Source: Kribbella jiaozuonensis
GTDB taxonomy: Bacteria; Actinomycetota; Actinomycetes; Propionibacteriales; Kribbellaceae
Assembly (NCBI RefSeq): GCF_005233875.1
Contig: NZ_SZPZ01000003.1
Span: forward strand, 310,001-374,000
DNA length: 64,000 nt
Reading direction: 5' to 3'
The notes under the pieces were generated by a model that searched no databases, was not told the DNA's origin, and saw only the letters and a list, made by a program, of their open reading frames with translations. This document shows, piece after piece, positions 1 through 8,205 of the stretch. The position numbers and the translations under genes were made by a program. The first letter of the stretch is position 1, and each line of letters begins with the position of its first letter.

Positions 1-1
1 T

Positions 2-2581
2 GCCGCAGGCAACGAAGGCCAGGACGAGACGGTCGGTACGCCGGGCGCCGCCGCATCCGCGCTCACCGTCGGGGCGGTCGACCGCAACGACCAGCTCGCG
101 GACTTCTCCAGCCGTGGACCCCGTCTCGGCGACGCCGGCCTGAAGCCGGAGATCACCGCGCCCGGCGTCGGCATCATCGCGGCCCGCGCGGCCGGCACGA
201 TCATGGGCGACCCGGTCGACGACCTCTACACGTCGGCCTCCGGTACGTCGATGGCGACGCCGCACGTCGCCGGTGCGGCCGCACTGATCGCGCAGCAGCA
301 CCCGGACTGGAAGGCGGACCAGCTCAAGAACGCACTGGTCAGCACGGCGAAGACGCAGCCTGAGCAGACCGTGTACCAGCAAGGCGCGGGCCGGGTCGAC
401 CTGACCAGGGCGGTTGCGCAGAAGGTGACCGCGAGCGGCGTCGCCGACTTCGGCCTGGAGTCCGGCACCCGCACTGTCACCTACCGGAACGACTCCGGCG
501 CACCGATCACGCTGAACCTCGCCGCGCAGATCACCAACCTGGACGACAAGCAGCCGGCGACCGGCTTCACCGTGCCGGCGACCGTCACCGTTCCCGCCAA
601 CGGGACCGCCGACGTCCCCGTGACCCTCGACCCGGCCAAGGTCGGCCGCGGTCAGTACAGCGGCTGGATCGTTGCCACCGGCCCCGATGGCGTCGTCACC
701 CACACCGCGGTCGGCGCACTCCGGTCCGGTCCGAAGCACAAGGTGACGTTGCGCGCGGTCGGGCTGGACGGACAGCCCACCGGCGTACCGGTCATCTCGT
801 TGTTCGGCGACAACTCGCGGTCCGACGTACTGGCGTGGATCCCGAACGGTGAGAGCTTCACGGCCGAGGTCGAGGAAGGTACGTACCTGCTGCACTCGCT
901 GGTGGAGAACTCGGATCCGCAGGACGAGCAGGTGAGCCTGTTCACCGATCCGAACATCGTGGTCAGCAAGGACACCGAGATCGTCATCGACGCGCGGAAG
1001 GCGGTCCCGATCACGATCGAGACGCCGAAGCCGTCGGAACAGCAGGCGGTGCTGAGCTACTACGTGCACCGCGTGTACGCGAACGGCCGCTCGATCAGCC
1101 ACGGCGTGATGCACTTCAGCACGGTCAAGCAGGTCAACGTCACCCCGACGAAGCCGGTCAATAGCGGCAGCTTCGAGTTCTCGTCGCGCTGGCAGCTGGT
1201 CGCCCCGCTGGTCCAGGCGTCAGTCCCCGGCGTCCCTGGGCCCCTCGACATCAACCTGCTCCACCAGTCGCCGTCGTACGAAGGTAAGAAGCGGTTCCCG
1301 CTCGTCTACGCGGACCCCACGCTCAAGGGCGTGAAGGGTGCGGTTGCGGTGCTGGACTCGAGCGAGGACGGCTGGGGCAACGGCAGCGAGCACGACCAGA
1401 TCGTCGCGGCCGCGAACGCGGGCGCAGCTGGGGTGATCCTGGTCCGGCCGCCGGACTGGTCGGCGTGGACGGTATGGCGTCCGGTCGGCGACCGGGAGCC
1501 GATCCCGGCGATGGTCACCACCTCCAAGGACGGTCACAAGCTGATCGACCGGGCCCGTCGTGGCAAGGCGACCATCGACCTCACGCTCACCACCTCCAGC
1601 CCGTACCTGTACGACGTCCAGCAGGTCTCGACCGGGTCGATCCCGGCCAAGATCGACTACAAGGTGACGCCGGCGAACAGTGCGCGCATCACCACGCGGT
1701 ACGCCGACAACGGCGGGTTCAACTGGGCCAAGGAGCAGCGGTTCGGCTGGCGTCCGTGGCAGGAGTACTCGTGGAACGACTCCCAGCGGTTCGTCGAGAC
1801 CCCGAAGGTGCGCGAGGAGTGGGTGACGTCCGGCGACTCGCTCTGGCAGCACCGGGTGCACCACCTCTACACCTGGGACGACATGAACCCGCTGGCCGGC
1901 GGCATGACGTCCGTACCGCGCTCGTACCGGACCGGAACGTCGGACGAGACGTGGTTCGGTCCCGTCGTACGGCCCGCTGCAGCGCCTGGTGTGCAGTCCA
2001 CTCGGACCGGGGACCGGCTGTCGCTCCGCATCCCGTCGTTCGTGGACGCGGCCGGGCACTACACGGTCGGTGAGACCACTGCATCGTCGGCGACGCTTTC
2101 CCGCAACGGCGCAGTTGTGGCTGAGCTGCCGAGCGCGTGGGCGGACGTGATCACCTCCAGCGAGGACGCGGCGTACAAGCTGGACCTGACGACCGAGCGC
2201 AAGGACAGCGAAGGGGAGTGGAACTGGGGTACTCACACGGAGACCTCCTGGGAGTTCCGGTCCGCGACGCAGCCTGACGACAAGGCTGTGGCGGTCCCGC
2301 TGCAGCAGGTCAACTACACGGTCCCGGTCGACCTGACCGGTCGGGTGGCAGCCCGTACGCACGCCATCAGCTTGGAGTCGCCGCGGGCGACCTCGCTGCA
2401 GGCGTGGGCGTCGTACGACGAAGGCAAGACCTGGCAGCGGCTCGTCGTGATCGGTGCCCTCGGCCACTACCTGGCCGTCGTACCGAACGCCCACGACACG
2501 GTCTCCTTGAAGGTCGCCGCCACCGGCCCGAACGGCGCCAAGATCACCCAGACCGTGATCCGGGCGTATGGCGTGAAGTAG
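2..2581 (+). CDS. Subtilisin-like S8 serine protease, 3' part (5' end outside window)
   Basis: The frame is open from base 2, so only the C-terminal 859 residues are present and the signal peptide, catalytic Asp and His lie upstream. The first residues read AAGN, the oxyanion-hole Asn block of S8 subtilases. The motif GTSMATPHVAG carries the catalytic Ser at about residue 83. A protease-associated (PA) type domain follows at about residues 435-530, after the catalytic core, and the rest looks like beta-sandwich and Ig-like modules. The organisation fits a large secreted actinobacterial subtilase that degrades extracellular protein. It ends three bases before the convergent regulator gene. Confidence 0.93.
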   Translation, partial: AAGNEGQDETVGTPGAAASALTVGAVDRNDQLADFSSRGPRLGDAGLKPEITAPGVGIIAARAAGTIMGDPVDDLYTSASGTSMATPHVAGAAALIAQQHPDWKADQLKNALVSTAKTQPEQTVYQQGAGRVDLTRAVAQKVTASGVADFGLESGTRTVTYRNDSGAPITLNLAAQITNLDDKQPATGFTVPATVTVPANGTADVPVTLDPAKVGRGQYSGWIVATGPDGVVTHTAVGALRSGPKHKVTLRAVGLDGQPTGVPVISLFGDNSRSDVLAWIPNGESFTAEVEEGTYLLHSLVENSDPQDEQVSLFTDPNIVVSKDTEIVIDARKAVPITIETPKPSEQQAVLSYYVHRVYANGRSISHGVMHFSTVKQVNVTPTKPVNSGSFEFSSRWQLVAPLVQASVPGVPGPLDINLLHQSPSYEGKKRFPLVYADPTLKGVKGAVAVLDSSEDGWGNGSEHDQIVAAANAGAAGVILVRPPDWSAWTVWRPVGDREPIPAMVTTSKDGHKLIDRARRGKATIDLTLTTSSPYLYDVQQVSTGSIPAKIDYKVTPANSARITTRYADNGGFNWAKEQRFGWRPWQEYSWNDSQRFVETPKVREEWVTSGDSLWQHRVHHLYTWDDMNPLAGGMTSVPRSYRTGTSDETWFGPVVRPAAAPGVQSTRTGDRLSLRIPSFVDAAGHYTVGETTASSATLSRNGAVVAELPSAWADVITSSEDAAYKLDLTTERKDSEGEWNWGTHTETSWEFRSATQPDDKAVAVPLQQVNYTVPVDLTGRVAARTHAISLESPRATSLQAWASYDEGKTWQRLVVIGALGHYLAVVPNAHDTVSLKVAATGPNGAKITQTVIRAYGVK

Positions 2582-2584
2582 CGC

Positions 2585-3559
2585 TCAGAGCCAGTCGCGC
2601 TTCGCCGCCTGGAACGCCAGACCGGTCCTGGTATCCACACCTGCCAGAGCCATCAGGCGATCCAGGCGGCGTTGCACTGTTCGCCGGCTGATCCCCAACT
2701 GCGTCGCGATGGACTTGTCCGGCACTCCGGCGACCAGGAGCGACAGCAGCAACCGCTCGGAGTCGTCCAGGCCTTCCACCGGTTGGTCGTCGTCGGGTTG
2801 GAGCCGCACAGGTGTCGCCAGCTCCCAGTAGCTCTCGAAGAGCGCGAGCAGCGCGTCCAGGAGCTCGCCGCGATTGATGATCGCCGCAGACGGCTCGCCA
2901 AGGTTCTCGTCGTCGCGGACCAGCGGGCAGATCGCGGTCGACCGGTCCACGATCGCGAGCCGGACCGGCAGCGTCGGCAGCACCCTGGCCTCCTCGCCCC
3001 AGCTGACGCCCTCGGAGATCGAGTCCAGCTCACCGGGCGTCTCGATCAGCGCGCGCTCGTAGATCGCGCGGTAGCGGACGCCGCGTGACAGAGCGCCGTA
3101 CTCCTCGGTGTTGTCGGCGCCCTGCATGGCCAGCGGGTTCGCGCGGCAGAACCAGAGGATCTCCTCGCGCGCCGCGTTCTGCAGGTCGCGCAGCCGCTCG
3201 CGGAGTGTGGTGGCGCCGACGATCACCTCGACCAGGTGGTGCGCGTCGCGGCGGCTCGCGCTGGCCCGGAACTCCTCGCTGAGTGCGGCCACGGTCTTGC
3301 GGGCTGCCTCGAGCGACTCCTGGCGGCGCAGCAGCGTCGTACCGAAGGCCACGTCCGGCGGCAGCGGGCTGAAGACCGGCTCATCGGCCGCCTGGACCGT
3401 GACGAGTCCTTTGGCCTGCAAGCGCTGGAGCACTTCGTCAGCCTCGTGCTGCGGCAACTCGGCGACCTCGGCCAGCTCGGCCGCGCGGGCAGCGGACAGG
3501 CCGACCAGCAGCCGGTAGGTCTGCTCCTCACGCGCATCGAGCAACGAGCCGTCCTGCAT
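2585..3559 (-). CDS. Regulator with N-terminal TrmB-like HTH and C-terminal LuxR-like HTH
   Basis: The protein has 324 residues. An N-terminal winged-helix-like segment (about residues 15-60, with ELPQHEADEVLQRLQ) is followed by a middle domain resembling the TrmB-type effector region. The C-terminal HTH (about residues 262-320) contains SIATQLGISRRTVQRRL. I chose the ATG at 3559 because a GGAGG lies eight bases upstream; an in-frame GTG at 3568 would overlap that site. Such proteins in Streptomyces and Kribbella are usually annotated as LuxR or TrmB-like transcription regulators. The target is unknown. Its 5' side holds an 8-bp inverted repeat that may be its own operator. Confidence 0.8.
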   Translation of the reverse strand: MQDGSLLDAREEQTYRLLVGLSAARAAELAEVAELPQHEADEVLQRLQAKGLVTVQAADEPVFSPLPPDVAFGTTLLRRQESLEAARKTVAALSEEFRASASRRDAHHLVEVIVGATTLRERLRDLQNAAREEILWFCRANPLAMQGADNTEEYGALSRGVRYRAIYERALIETPGELDSISEGVSWGEEARVLPTLPVRLAIVDRSTAICPLVRDDENLGEPSAAIINRGELLDALLALFESYWELATPVRLQPDDDQPVEGLDDSERLLLSLLVAGVPDKSIATQLGISRRTVQRRLDRLMALAGVDTRTGLAFQAAKRDWL

Positions 3560-3608
3560 CAGCCCCACCTCCGGGCACCACCATTTCAGGAATCCGGAGC
3601 TTTCCTAT

Positions 3609-3640
3609 TGGCACGGTTCAGCCACGACACTGCCGTGCCA
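3609..3640. promoter_or_regulatory. 8-bp inverted repeat upstream of the regulator gene
   Basis: TGGCACGG (3609-3616) and CCGTGCCA (3633-3640) form perfect arms with centres 24 bp apart. They lie 50-81 bp upstream of the regulator start and upstream of the small + strand frame at 3731. The spacing suits a dimeric regulator binding or a weak hairpin. The role is inferred. Confidence 0.35.
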
Positions 3641-3730
3641 TCACGGAAACGTTGAGCGGCCGTCACTTTCCGGTCAGAACGCCAGCGGAACTCGCCGCCG
3701 CCGAGCCCACCGCCCTGGAGAAGAGAACCG

Positions 3731-3919
3731 ATGATGAGTGTGACCGACTACGCCGGGATCGCCGGCCTGATCGCCGCGGCTGCTGTTGCCATCTGGATGC
3801 TGCGCAACCACAACACAGTCACTCCGACCGCCCCGACCGCCCGGCACCGCGGGGCGCCTAGCCTGCGACTGCCGCGACCGACCCACCCGGAGCGCGCTTC
3901 TTCGCGCGGTAGTAGGTAA
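3731..3919 (+). CDS. Possible small single-pass membrane protein
   Basis: This 62-residue frame starts with ATGATG behind a GGAGAAG (3717-3723). Residues 8-24 form one hydrophobic segment (AGIAGLIAAAAVAIWML), followed by a basic, Pro-rich tail. The tail overlaps the 3' end of the convergent ABC permease gene by 62 bases, so its last third may not be meaningful. I recognise no family. The ribosome-binding site and membrane helix are the only arguments for it. Confidence 0.4.
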   Translation: MMSVTDYAGIAGLIAAAAVAIWMLRNHNTVTPTAPTARHRGAPSLRLPRPTHPERASSRGSR

Positions 3920-5693
3920 GCCCGCCGAACGCGTACATCGACAGGCCCAACGCGGCCATCAGCACGATCACGACCCACTGCCACGGTCCGGTCTGGTAGA
4001 GCGCCAGGAACCAGGACCGGGTGTCGTCGTTGCCGGTGAGCTTGAAGATCGCCGGTACGACGGCCTGCGGGAACAGCGGGATCGCCGCGAACCCGAGGCA
4101 GAAGCCGGCCGCGGTCCGCTTCCACTTGGGCAGTGCGTCGAGCCCTGCGGTCTTCTTCGCCTGCTCCGCGGGCGATCGGCCATGCCTGAGCAGCGTGAGC
4201 AGCTCGGGGCCTTTCTTGTCGAGACGCCGGATCGCGAGGCGACCGAAGTACCACCAGGCGAGTACGCCGGACAGGACTCCGATCGGCACGCCCCACCAGC
4301 CGACGTTCAGCGCCACGATCAGGGCCGGGGCGCAGGTCGACGCGACCAGCACGAGCATCACGTAGACGATGCCCATCGTCTCGCCCTCGTTCTCACCCGA
4401 GTTCAGCGGGTTACCCGACCGCTTGTGCGCATCAGTCGTCGGTACGGCGGCGTACACCGAGCTGGCCACGACCAGTCCGGCTGCACCGCCGAGCAGTGCG
4501 GGCAGCACGCTCAGCACGAGCGGCCAGGCACTGGCGTAGCCGGACCACCAGGTCAGCAACAGGGTGATGGCCAGCGTGATCGGACCGAAGACCAGCAGGA
4601 ACGCCCGCTGCCGGGCGCGTACGTCCGGCCCGTTCGCGCCAGGAGTCATCAGCGTGGTCCACAGCGCCGTACCATCCGCGCCATAGAGGTTGGCGGACAT
4701 CGCTGCGGCCATGACGACGGCTGCTGGACCGGCCCACGGCAGCATGGCCTTCCAGCCGAGCGCCAGCGGCATCATGCAGAAGAACAGGCCGTAGCTGATC
4801 GCGAAGACCGCCTTGTGCCCATAGAGCAGGTCGCGGGTCCACGAGCGCAGTTCCTTGGCAGCAGCACCACTCCGTGGATCGGTCCCGCTCAGCGACCGCC
4901 GTACCTTGCCGCCGGCCCTTGACGCAGTCGTCCGCCGTACGAGCAGTGCAGACCAGGCGAGGAGCATCAGCACACCCAGGACGACCAGTCCGGCCAGCGC
5001 TGCAAGCACCTCGAGCCAGTCGCCACGTCCGGCCGCCTCTACGGCCACCAGACCCCAACCAGACGGTGCGATCCGCGCTCCCTTGGCCAGCGTGCCCTGT
5101 ACGTCGGTGGACACGAACGCCACGATCAGCGCCCACCCCTGCGCCGTGAACGCCAGGATGAACGCGTTGACGATCGCCGCGATCACCGCACCGGCGCGCA
5201 CCTGCAGGAGTACGCCGTACACCGCGACGGCGAGCCGGGACGCGAGGATGAAGCAGAACAGCTGGAGCAGCAGCGCCGGCACTGCGACCAGAGCGGCGAC
5301 GACGTTCCCGCCGGCGATCACCAGACTGAGCAGGGCGATCAGGCTGATGACCGGTGCGACACCGGCCAGCGCAGCCACCAGCAGACCGGTCGAGAGCGTC
5401 CGCGGCGGCAGCGGCATCATCGTGAAGTACTCCGGCTTGAGCGTCTCGTCGCCACCGCCAGCGAACAGCGGACCGACCACCCAGCCGAGCATCCAGACCG
5501 CGAGCACCACGACGAGTACGTCGTTGTCGCCGCGCGCCGCGACCCAGATCGTGCCGCCTGCGAGCACCAGGCCGACGAACCCGCCGGTGACGATCCAGCT
5601 CAGCCGGAACTGGTCCTTGAGCGCATGCCGGAACGCGGCCAGCCGCATCCGGACCAGCGTGTGCGAGGTGCTGTACGTCAGTGCGAGAGCCAC
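3858..5693 (-). CDS. ABC-2-like exporter permease, about 12 membrane segments
   Basis: The protein has 611 residues and is mostly hydrophobic, with many predicted helices. A soluble charged loop (near RRTTASRAGGKVRR) separates two membrane halves, and the C-terminus is basic (YRAKKRAPGG). It is the membrane partner of the ATPase gene just upstream. I place the start at GTG 5693, which overlaps the ATPase stop by 16 bases and has GGAGGG six bases upstream. The open frame extends further upstream, but that part is only the shadow of the ATPase gene. It probably exports an unknown substrate; nothing in the sequence identifies it. Confidence 0.85.
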   Translation of the reverse strand: MALALTYSTSHTLVRMRLAAFRHALKDQFRLSWIVTGGFVGLVLAGGTIWVAARGDNDVLVVVLAVWMLGWVVGPLFAGGGDETLKPEYFTMMPLPPRTLSTGLLVAALAGVAPVISLIALLSLVIAGGNVVAALVAVPALLLQLFCFILASRLAVAVYGVLLQVRAGAVIAAIVNAFILAFTAQGWALIVAFVSTDVQGTLAKGARIAPSGWGLVAVEAAGRGDWLEVLAALAGLVVLGVLMLLAWSALLVRRTTASRAGGKVRRSLSGTDPRSGAAAKELRSWTRDLLYGHKAVFAISYGLFFCMMPLALGWKAMLPWAGPAAVVMAAAMSANLYGADGTALWTTLMTPGANGPDVRARQRAFLLVFGPITLAITLLLTWWSGYASAWPLVLSVLPALLGGAAGLVVASSVYAAVPTTDAHKRSGNPLNSGENEGETMGIVYVMLVLVASTCAPALIVALNVGWWGVPIGVLSGVLAWWYFGRLAIRRLDKKGPELLTLLRHGRSPAEQAKKTAGLDALPKWKRTAAGFCLGFAAIPLFPQAVVPAIFKLTGNDDTRSWFLALYQTGPWQWVVIVLMAALGLSMYAFGGLTYYRAKKRAPGGSVAAVAG

Positions 5694-6433
5694 GTCAGAC
5701 CCTCCGCGCCACGCGTCGACGCACCGACCAGCGTCACGAACGCATCCTCCAGCGTGCCGCCCGCCTGCACCTCGGAAACGGTGCCTGCGGCAACTACTTT
5801 CCCGGCCGCGACCACCGCGACCCGATCGCACAGCTGCTCGACCAGCGCCATCACGTGACTCGACATCACCACCGACCCGCCGCCGGCGATGAACCGGTGC
5901 AGGATGGTCCGGATCGTCGCCGCCGACACCGGATCGACCGCTTCGAACGGCTCGTCCAGCACCAGTAGCCGCGGTGCGTGCAGCAGCGCGACCGCCAGGC
6001 CGAGCTTCTTCCGCATGCCGGTCGAGTACCCGATCACCTGCTTGTCGTCCTCGTGATCGAGCTCGAGCACCTCCAGCAACTCGGAGGCCCGCCGCCCGAC
6101 CTCATCCTCAGGCAGGCCGCGCAACAGCCCCAGGTAGGTCAGCACTTCCCGCCCGGTCAGCCGCTCCGGCATCCCCAGCCCGTCCGGCAGCACCCCGACC
6201 AGTGCCTTGGCCTTCGTCGGCTCGCGCCAGACATCCACCCCGAAGATCCGCGCCGTACCGCCGTCGGGCCGCAACAGCCCGACCGCCATCGACAACGACG
6301 TCGTCTTGCCGGCACCGTTCGGCCCCAGCACCCCGAAGAACGACCCGCTGGGCACGCTCAGACTCAAGTCGTCGACCGCCCGCTCGTCCCCGAACACCTT
6401 CGTGAGCCCGTCCAGCTCGAGTGCTTGCTCCAT
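5678..6433 (-). CDS. ABC transporter ATP-binding protein (exporter type)
   Basis: A 251-residue nucleotide-binding subunit. The Walker A motif GPNGAGKT is at residues 37-44, the Walker B region reads LLVLDEP, and the signature loop is a variant (YSTGM in place of LSGGQ). It supplies ATP hydrolysis for the permease encoded downstream, with translational coupling suggested by the 16-base overlap. The ATG at 6433 is favoured over an upstream start because CCTCCC on the + strand (6443-6448) gives a GGGAGG site ten bases before it. The family matches CcmA/DrrA-like drug or lipid exporters. Confidence 0.92.
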   Translation of the reverse strand: MEQALELDGLTKVFGDERAVDDLSLSVPSGSFFGVLGPNGAGKTTSLSMAVGLLRPDGGTARIFGVDVWREPTKAKALVGVLPDGLGMPERLTGREVLTYLGLLRGLPEDEVGRRASELLEVLELDHEDDKQVIGYSTGMRKKLGLAVALLHAPRLLVLDEPFEAVDPVSAATIRTILHRFIAGGGSVVMSSHVMALVEQLCDRVAVVAAGKVVAAGTVSEVQAGGTLEDAFVTLVGASTRGAEGLTWLSH

Positions 6434-6589
6434 GTCCAGAAGCCTCCCACCCACGGGCGTCCCAGGTCGTCAGTCCACCGGCCGACCCGCCCGGTCAGCC
6501 GATCGGCGGACCGCAGGCATCAGCCGTGACGCCGTCCGGCCTATGCCGGAACGCCGACGTGAGGATCGGCACAGGCCCGGAAAGACGAA

Positions 6590-6612
6590 GTCCCGGTCGC
6601 ATCGACCGGGAC
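6590..6612 (-). terminator. Rho-independent terminator after tRNA-Leu
   Basis: A perfect 9-bp stem (GTCCCGGTC paired with GACCGGGAC) with a 5-base loop lies 9 bases beyond the tRNA 3' end. On the - strand it is followed by TTCGTCTTT, which supports intrinsic termination of the tRNA transcript. Confidence 0.75.
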
Positions 6613-6620
6613 CTTCTCTG

Positions 6621-6704
6621 TGCGCGAGGGGGGAGTTGAACCCCCACGCCCTTTCGGGCACACGGACCTGAACCGTGCGCGTCTGCCTATTCCGCCACCC
6701 GCGC
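6621..6704 (-). tRNA. tRNA-Leu (anticodon CAG)
   Basis: On the - strand the sequence folds as a class II tRNA of 84 bases. The acceptor stem is GCGCGGG paired with CTCGCGC (one G.U), followed by discriminator A. The anticodon loop is TTCAGGT with CAG, reading Leu codon CUG. There is a variable arm (TGCCCGAAAGGGCG) and a TPsiC arm GGGGGTTCAACTCCCCC. The 3' CCA is not encoded. A tRNA-Leu next to fhaA is, from memory, also the arrangement in Mycobacterium tuberculosis. Confidence 0.95.
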
Positions 6705-6874
6705 GCAGTCGCCGGATACTGCTCCCGGCGACGAGAAGGAACATTAGCACGGGTTGTCCGGGTGCTTCACATTGCGGGTTCGGTCGAACCTCCCGATACG
6801 ATCGATCGTCGTACCCGGTGTGTCCGCCTCGACCGGTGGACGATCTTTGGCGTACCGACCGTGGAGGAGGAGGC

Positions 6875-7702
6875 GTGCGACCGCTACAGCGCTTCGAGCG
6901 ACGCCTGGAAGGCATTGTGAGCGGTGTCTTCGCGCGCGCTTTCAAGGGTGACGTCGAGCCGATCGAGCTCGCGGCAGCACTCAAGCGTGAGATCGACAAC
7001 ACCGCGCGGATCCTGTCCCGGGACCGCCGGCTGGTGCCGAACCACTTCGTCGTCGAGCTCGGTCCGGACGACTTCGAGCGGCTGAACGCCTACGGCCGGA
7101 CTCTGAACCACGAGCTCGCGAACGAGCTCCGCGACCACGCCGACATCCAGCGGTACACGTTCTCCGGGCCGATCGACATCGAGCTGGTTCAGCAGGACGA
7201 CCTCCCGACCGGTAAGTTCCGGGTGGTCAGCGAGACGGTCGGGACGCCACAGCGTCGCCCGGCCGCCTATCAGCAGCCCGAGCCCCAGCCCTACCAGCAG
7301 GAGCCCTACGTGCCGCCGAACGAGCCGGTCGTGCAGAGCCCGCCCCCGTACCAGCCGTCCCCCCGCCGCGGTCACCCCCAGGTGATGCTCGAGGTGAACG
7401 GGCGTCGCCGCCCGGTCAACCCGCCCGGCGTCGTGCTCGGCCGCGGTACCGACGCGGACATCCAGATCAACGACCCCGGTGTGTCCCGGCGGCACGCCGA
7501 GATCCGGCTGATGCCGGAAGGCCCGGACGGGATCCGGGTCGTGCTGGTCGATCTCGGCTCCACCAACGGCACGCTGGTGAACGGCCGCCGCAGCACCGAG
7601 GCCGAGCTGGTCGACGGTTCGACGGTGCGGATCGGCAACACGACGATGACGCTGCGTCTCGCGGACGAGCCGATGGCCCAGCCGCCGAGCAGCGGGTGGT
7701 GA
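6875..7702 (+). CDS. fhaA: FhaA: DUF3662 plus FHA domain phosphothreonine-binding protein
   Basis: The protein has 275 residues. The N-terminal FhaA-type domain (LQRFERRLEGIVSGVFARAF) is followed by a Pro/Gln/Tyr-rich linker and a C-terminal FHA domain (VLGRGTDADIQI, SRRHAEI, DLGSTNGTLVNG). In mycobacteria FhaA binds phosphorylated proteins such as the MurJ/MviN pseudokinase domain and tunes peptidoglycan synthesis. I start it at GTG 6875 behind GGAGGAGGAGG. The open frame continues upstream into the tRNA region but has no coding character there. It is the first gene of the cell-wall signalling operon running to pknB. Confidence 0.93.
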   Translation: MRPLQRFERRLEGIVSGVFARAFKGDVEPIELAAALKREIDNTARILSRDRRLVPNHFVVELGPDDFERLNAYGRTLNHELANELRDHADIQRYTFSGPIDIELVQQDDLPTGKFRVVSETVGTPQRRPAAYQQPEPQPYQQEPYVPPNEPVVQSPPPYQPSPRRGHPQVMLEVNGRRRPVNPPGVVLGRGTDADIQINDPGVSRRHAEIRLMPEGPDGIRVVLVDLGSTNGTLVNGRRSTEAELVDGSTVRIGNTTMTLRLADEPMAQPPSSGW

Positions 7703-7712
7703 CCGGAAGTCC

Positions 7713-8195
7713 ATGTCGGAACTGACCCTGACCCTGATCAAACTGGGGTTCCTGGCCCTGTTGTGGATGTTCGTCCTCGCGGTGCTGTCCGTGATCAGGT
7801 CCGACCTGTTCGGCGCGAAGGTCGACAGCCGGGCCGCGGCCGCCGTCGTACCGCAGAACACCCGGACGCCGAAGACCGCCAAGCCGGCCAAGAAGCGCAA
7901 GGGCCTGCCCGCGTCGGTGACGATCGCGGACGGGCCGCAGGCCGGTGTCGGCGCCTCGCTGACCGAGGAGCCGGTGATCATCGGCCGCGGCTCGGACTGC
8001 CAGATCCGGCTCGACGACGACTACTCTTCCACCCGGCACGCCCGGTTGTTCCTGTCCGAGGGCCAGTGGTGGGTCGAGGATCTCGGCTCCACCAACGGCA
8101 CGTACCTTGACGGCCAGCGGGTCACCCGCCCGGTCCCGGCCGAGATCGGCGGTTCGATCCGGATCGGCCGGACGACGCTGAACATCGCGAAGTAG
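7713..8195 (+). CDS. fhaB: FhaB (FipA-like): membrane-anchored FHA protein
   Basis: The protein has 160 residues. The N-terminal membrane helix (about 5-28, LTLIKLGFLALLWMFVLAVL) is followed by a basic linker and an FHA domain (about 85-160, IIGRGSDCQIRL, SSTRHARLF, DLGSTNGTYLDG). In mycobacteria the homologue links phosphorylated FtsZ and FtsQ signalling to division. Ten bases separate it from fhaA, and GGAAG provides the ribosome site. It is expected to read phosphothreonines made by the PknB kinase encoded 4 kb downstream. Confidence 0.93.
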   Translation: MSELTLTLIKLGFLALLWMFVLAVLSVIRSDLFGAKVDSRAAAAVVPQNTRTPKTAKPAKKRKGLPASVTIADGPQAGVGASLTEEPVIIGRGSDCQIRLDDDYSSTRHARLFLSEGQWWVEDLGSTNGTYLDGQRVTRPVPAEIGGSIRIGRTTLNIAK

Positions 8196-8205
8196 GCCTG
8201 CCTCG

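Noticed and set aside
1220-2494. 424-codon frame on the - strand
   Set aside because: It lies fully inside the subtilase gene; long antisense frames are common in GC-rich DNA, and the product is Arg/Val/Gly-rich with no family motif.
6772-6802. Possible fhaA promoter TTGCGG and TACGAT
   Set aside because: The spacer is 19 bp and both boxes are weak, so it is not listed as a feature.
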